Part shown: piece by piece, positions 5,334 through 6,895 of the stretch
Layout: each line of letters opens with the position of its first letter
Position numbering within the stretch: the stretch's first letter is position 1
Assembly (NCBI GenBank): GCA_902795765.1
Contig: CADBMQ010000105.1
Coordinates: 1-6,895, forward strand
Direction: 5' to 3'
Source of the DNA: Oscillospiraceae bacterium
GTDB taxonomy: Bacteria; Bacillota; Clostridia; Oscillospirales; Acutalibacteraceae
Length of the DNA: 6,895 bases
Position numbers and translations under genes: made by a program
The notes under the pieces: model-generated
Databases searched by the model: none
What the model saw: only the letters and a program-made list of their open reading frames with translations
What the model was told of the DNA's origin: nothing

Positions 5334-6629
5334 ATGGTAATAAGTATGACACGGCGTGGGTGGATACGGCTTTTGGTGTTTGCAGTGGCAACATTTTTGA
5401 CATTGACGATACTCCTGTGGCAATCTCGAATTGAAACGATGAAATTCCACACAACATTGCAAAACGAGTATGCAGACGCAACTGCACAACTTTGCGACTA
5501 CATCTCCCGACTCGATACCGACTTAAACAAGCAGCTCTACACCTCAACTCAAAGCAGAGCAACACTTCTGTCGAGCGAGCTTTTGCGTGACGCAACAGGT
5601 GCAAAGGAGTCGCTCTCCCGATTGCCGATTTACGGCTCGGACTCATCGGGTATCTACCGATTTTTATCGCAGGTCGGCAACTATTCGCTCTCGCTTTCTC
5701 AAAAGCATTCGCTGACCGACGAAGACAGAAAAACTCTAAAAAAACTGCGTGATTATTGTGACAATCTAACTGCAAAAGTGGAAGAACTCGCACTCACACA
5801 GGATTTTGCATCGTGGGACAACTCACTTCCCGATGACATAGCAAAGTGCGTTGAAAAGATTTCGCAAACAGTAAGCGACTATCCGACTTTGATTTATGAC
5901 GGTCCGTTTTCCGACCATATCGACCGTAAAAATCCTGCTTATCTTGCTGATAAACTGACTGTTGATGTGGAAAAAGCACAAAAAATTGCGTCAGAAATTC
6001 TCGGTACAAGTTCAGATAAGTTAAAGCGTATGCCAGACGAACAGAGCTTGACTCCTGCCTATGTTTTTTCGTATAACAACCAAAACTGTGCCATAACAAA
6101 AACGGCAGGCGCACTTTTGTATATCACGAGTTCACGGCAGATAGAAGGCAAAAAATTTGACGAGCAAACTGCGATTGAAACGGCGAAAAACTTTCTCGAA
6201 AAAAAGTTCAATATGCCGTTTCGAGAGAGTTATTATGTGGTGTCAAACGGACTTTGTACCGTGAATTTCGCCTATTTTGACAATGATACAATCTACTATC
6301 CCGACCTTGTCAAAGTGTCGGTCGCACTTGACAACGGCAAAGTCGAGGAGGTCGAGGCTCGTGGATTTATTATGAACCACAAAACCCGTACAAAGCAAAC
6401 ACCGAAATACTCGTCAGCCGATGCCAAAGAAGTGCTGAATAGCAGTTTGAATGCCCGTGCGACTAATCTGTGTGTAATCGACCCTAACGGCACGTCGGAA
6501 AGTCTGTGCTACGAATTTTACTGCACAAGCGGTGACGATGAAATTTTGGTGTATATCGACGCACAAACACTCGAAGAGCGAAATATGTTGATTATCACAC
6601 GAACAGACGGTGGAACGCTGACGAGATAG
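5334..6629 (+). CDS. ypeB: Spore germination protein YpeB
   Basis: YpeB is known from Bacillus as a membrane-anchored spore protein that is needed for localisation and stability of the cortex-lytic enzyme SleB during germination. This 431-residue product has the expected length and order: a short basic N-terminus, one membrane segment at about 11-29, a long helical extracytoplasmic region, the highly characteristic YPTLIYDGPFSDHI block at 183-196, then C-terminal PepSY-like modules (about 210-350 and 360-420) and the ending DGGTLTR. The start at 5334 has GGAGG at eight bases; the ATG at 5346 is too far from it. No sleB is present beside it, although sleB and ypeB form an operon in Bacillus. 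The downstream neighbour is rarA on its own promoter. Expression would be expected from a forespore sigma factor, but no sigma-G type promoter could be assigned, and the hairpin upstream points to control of read-through. Confidence 0.93.
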   Translation: MVISMTRRGWIRLLVFAVATFLTLTILLWQSRIETMKFHTTLQNEYADATAQLCDYISRLDTDLNKQLYTSTQSRATLLSSELLRDATGAKESLSRLPIYGSDSSGIYRFLSQVGNYSLSLSQKHSLTDEDRKTLKKLRDYCDNLTAKVEELALTQDFASWDNSLPDDIAKCVEKISQTVSDYPTLIYDGPFSDHIDRKNPAYLADKLTVDVEKAQKIASEILGTSSDKLKRMPDEQSLTPAYVFSYNNQNCAITKTAGALLYITSSRQIEGKKFDEQTAIETAKNFLEKKFNMPFRESYYVVSNGLCTVNFAYFDNDTIYYPDLVKVSVALDNGKVEEVEARGFIMNHKTRTKQTPKYSSADAKEVLNSSLNARATNLCVIDPNGTSESLCYEFYCTSGDDEILVYIDAQTLEERNMLIITRTDGGTLTR

Positions 6630-6638
6630 TAAAAACAG

Positions 6639-6667
6639 TTGCACAAATCGGCAGCATGTGGTAGAAT
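6639..6667 (+). promoter_or_regulatory. Candidate rarA promoter
   Basis: TTGCAC (6639-6644), a 17 bp spacer and TAGAAT (6662-6667) form a sigma-A-like promoter; TGG directly before the -10 gives the extended TGn form. Transcription would begin near 6674, about 25 bases before the rarA start. It begins only ten bases after the ypeB stop, and no terminator is visible between the two genes. Confidence 0.6.
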
Positions 6668-6698
6668 AATAAAAAAGAAGTTTAAAACGGAGGCTATT

Positions 6699-6895
6699 AT
6701 GACTGCACCTTTGGCGGACGTTCTTCGCCCGAAAAAGATTGACGATATGGTCGGACAACGGCATCTAATCGGCGAAAACAAGCCGTTGTACAACATCATC
6801 AAAAGCGGAAAAGTACCGAATTTAATATTCTACGGCCCTCCTGGTGTCGGCAAAACCACTCTCGCTCGCATAATTGCGGACGGGGCAGGAATGCG
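6699..6895 (+). CDS. rarA: Replication-associated recombination protein A, N-terminus (partial)
   Basis: The first 65 codons are present and the gene runs off the window end. The sequence begins MTAPLADVLRPKKIDDMVGQ, then HLIGENKPL, and contains the Walker A motif GPPGVGKT at 46-53 followed by LARIIA. This is the standard opening of RarA/MgsA (also called YcaJ), a AAA+ ATPase related to clamp-loader subunits and RuvB that acts at stalled replication forks. RuvB itself begins differently, and clamp-loader DnaX lacks the PLAD...RP opening. The Shine-Dalgarno GGAGG (6689-6693) lies five bases before ATG. Walker B, sensor and C-terminal domains are outside the window. Confidence 0.93.
   Translation, partial: MTAPLADVLRPKKIDDMVGQRHLIGENKPLYNIIKSGKVPNLIFYGPPGVGKTTLARIIADGAGM

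Noticed and set aside
5332..5793. Minus-strand open frame of 153 codons over the ypeB 5' end
   Set aside because: It is antisense to ypeB and crosses the hairpin region; composition and lack of motifs indicate a shadow frame.
1..6895. CRISPR array, insertion sequence, tRNA, phage or defence island
   Set aside because: No spaced direct repeats, transposase or integrase motifs, terminal inverted repeats or tRNA-like cloverleaf were seen. Every long stretch is explained by conserved chromosomal genes.

Overview
This 6.9 kb window looks like ordinary chromosome of a low-to-mid GC, spore-forming Firmicute of the class Clostridia, plausibly a gut Oscillospiraceae/Ruminococcaceae-type lineage. The evidence is strong GGAGG-type Shine-Dalgarno sites, AT-rich intergenic DNA with sigma-A-like promoters, a ypeB gene (known from endospore formers), a DUF1015 protein of the type common in Clostridia, and a small protein resembling a family (DUF6935) that I associate with gut Clostridia. 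The taxonomic placement is inference. I see no insertion sequence, prophage, CRISPR array, tRNA or rRNA, and no gene-free stretch longer than about 130 bp.

Layout. Positions 1-1368 (minus strand): glyA (serine hydroxymethyltransferase), followed after 19 bp by the start of a small unknown gene that leaves the window at position 1. Positions 1369-1499: a very AT-rich divergent control region with face-to-face promoters and two inverted repeats. Positions 1500-3806 (plus): a membrane-anchored M15/VanY-type D,D-carboxypeptidase and a DUF1015 protein, 30 bp apart and probably one operon. Positions 3799-4707 (minus): an M14 zinc carboxypeptidase, probably of the gamma-D-glutamyl-diamino-acid endopeptidase type, tail-to-tail with DUF1015 (8 bp overlap) and head-to-head with the next gene (23 bp gap). 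Positions 4731-5267 (plus): an ADP-ribose-type Nudix hydrolase. Positions 5286-5330: a strong hairpin, either terminator or attenuator, that contains the ribosome-binding site of the next gene. Positions 5334-6629 (plus): ypeB, a spore-germination protein. Positions 6699-6895 (plus): the N-terminus of rarA/mgsA, a replication-linked AAA+ ATPase with its own promoter, cut by the window end.

How the genes relate. There is no single obvious pathway. A loose theme is cell-wall peptide trimming and spore biology: the M15 D,D-carboxypeptidase, the M14 peptidase and YpeB. A second loose theme is serine/one-carbon metabolism: GlyA makes and uses serine, and DUF1015 carries a DGHHR motif like that of ParB/Srx-fold proteins, some of which are free-serine kinases. 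The most concrete oddities are the hairpin that buries the ypeB ribosome-binding site, and the dense inverted repeats between glyA and the carboxypeptidase gene. I do not see convincing evidence of a wholly new multi-gene system.
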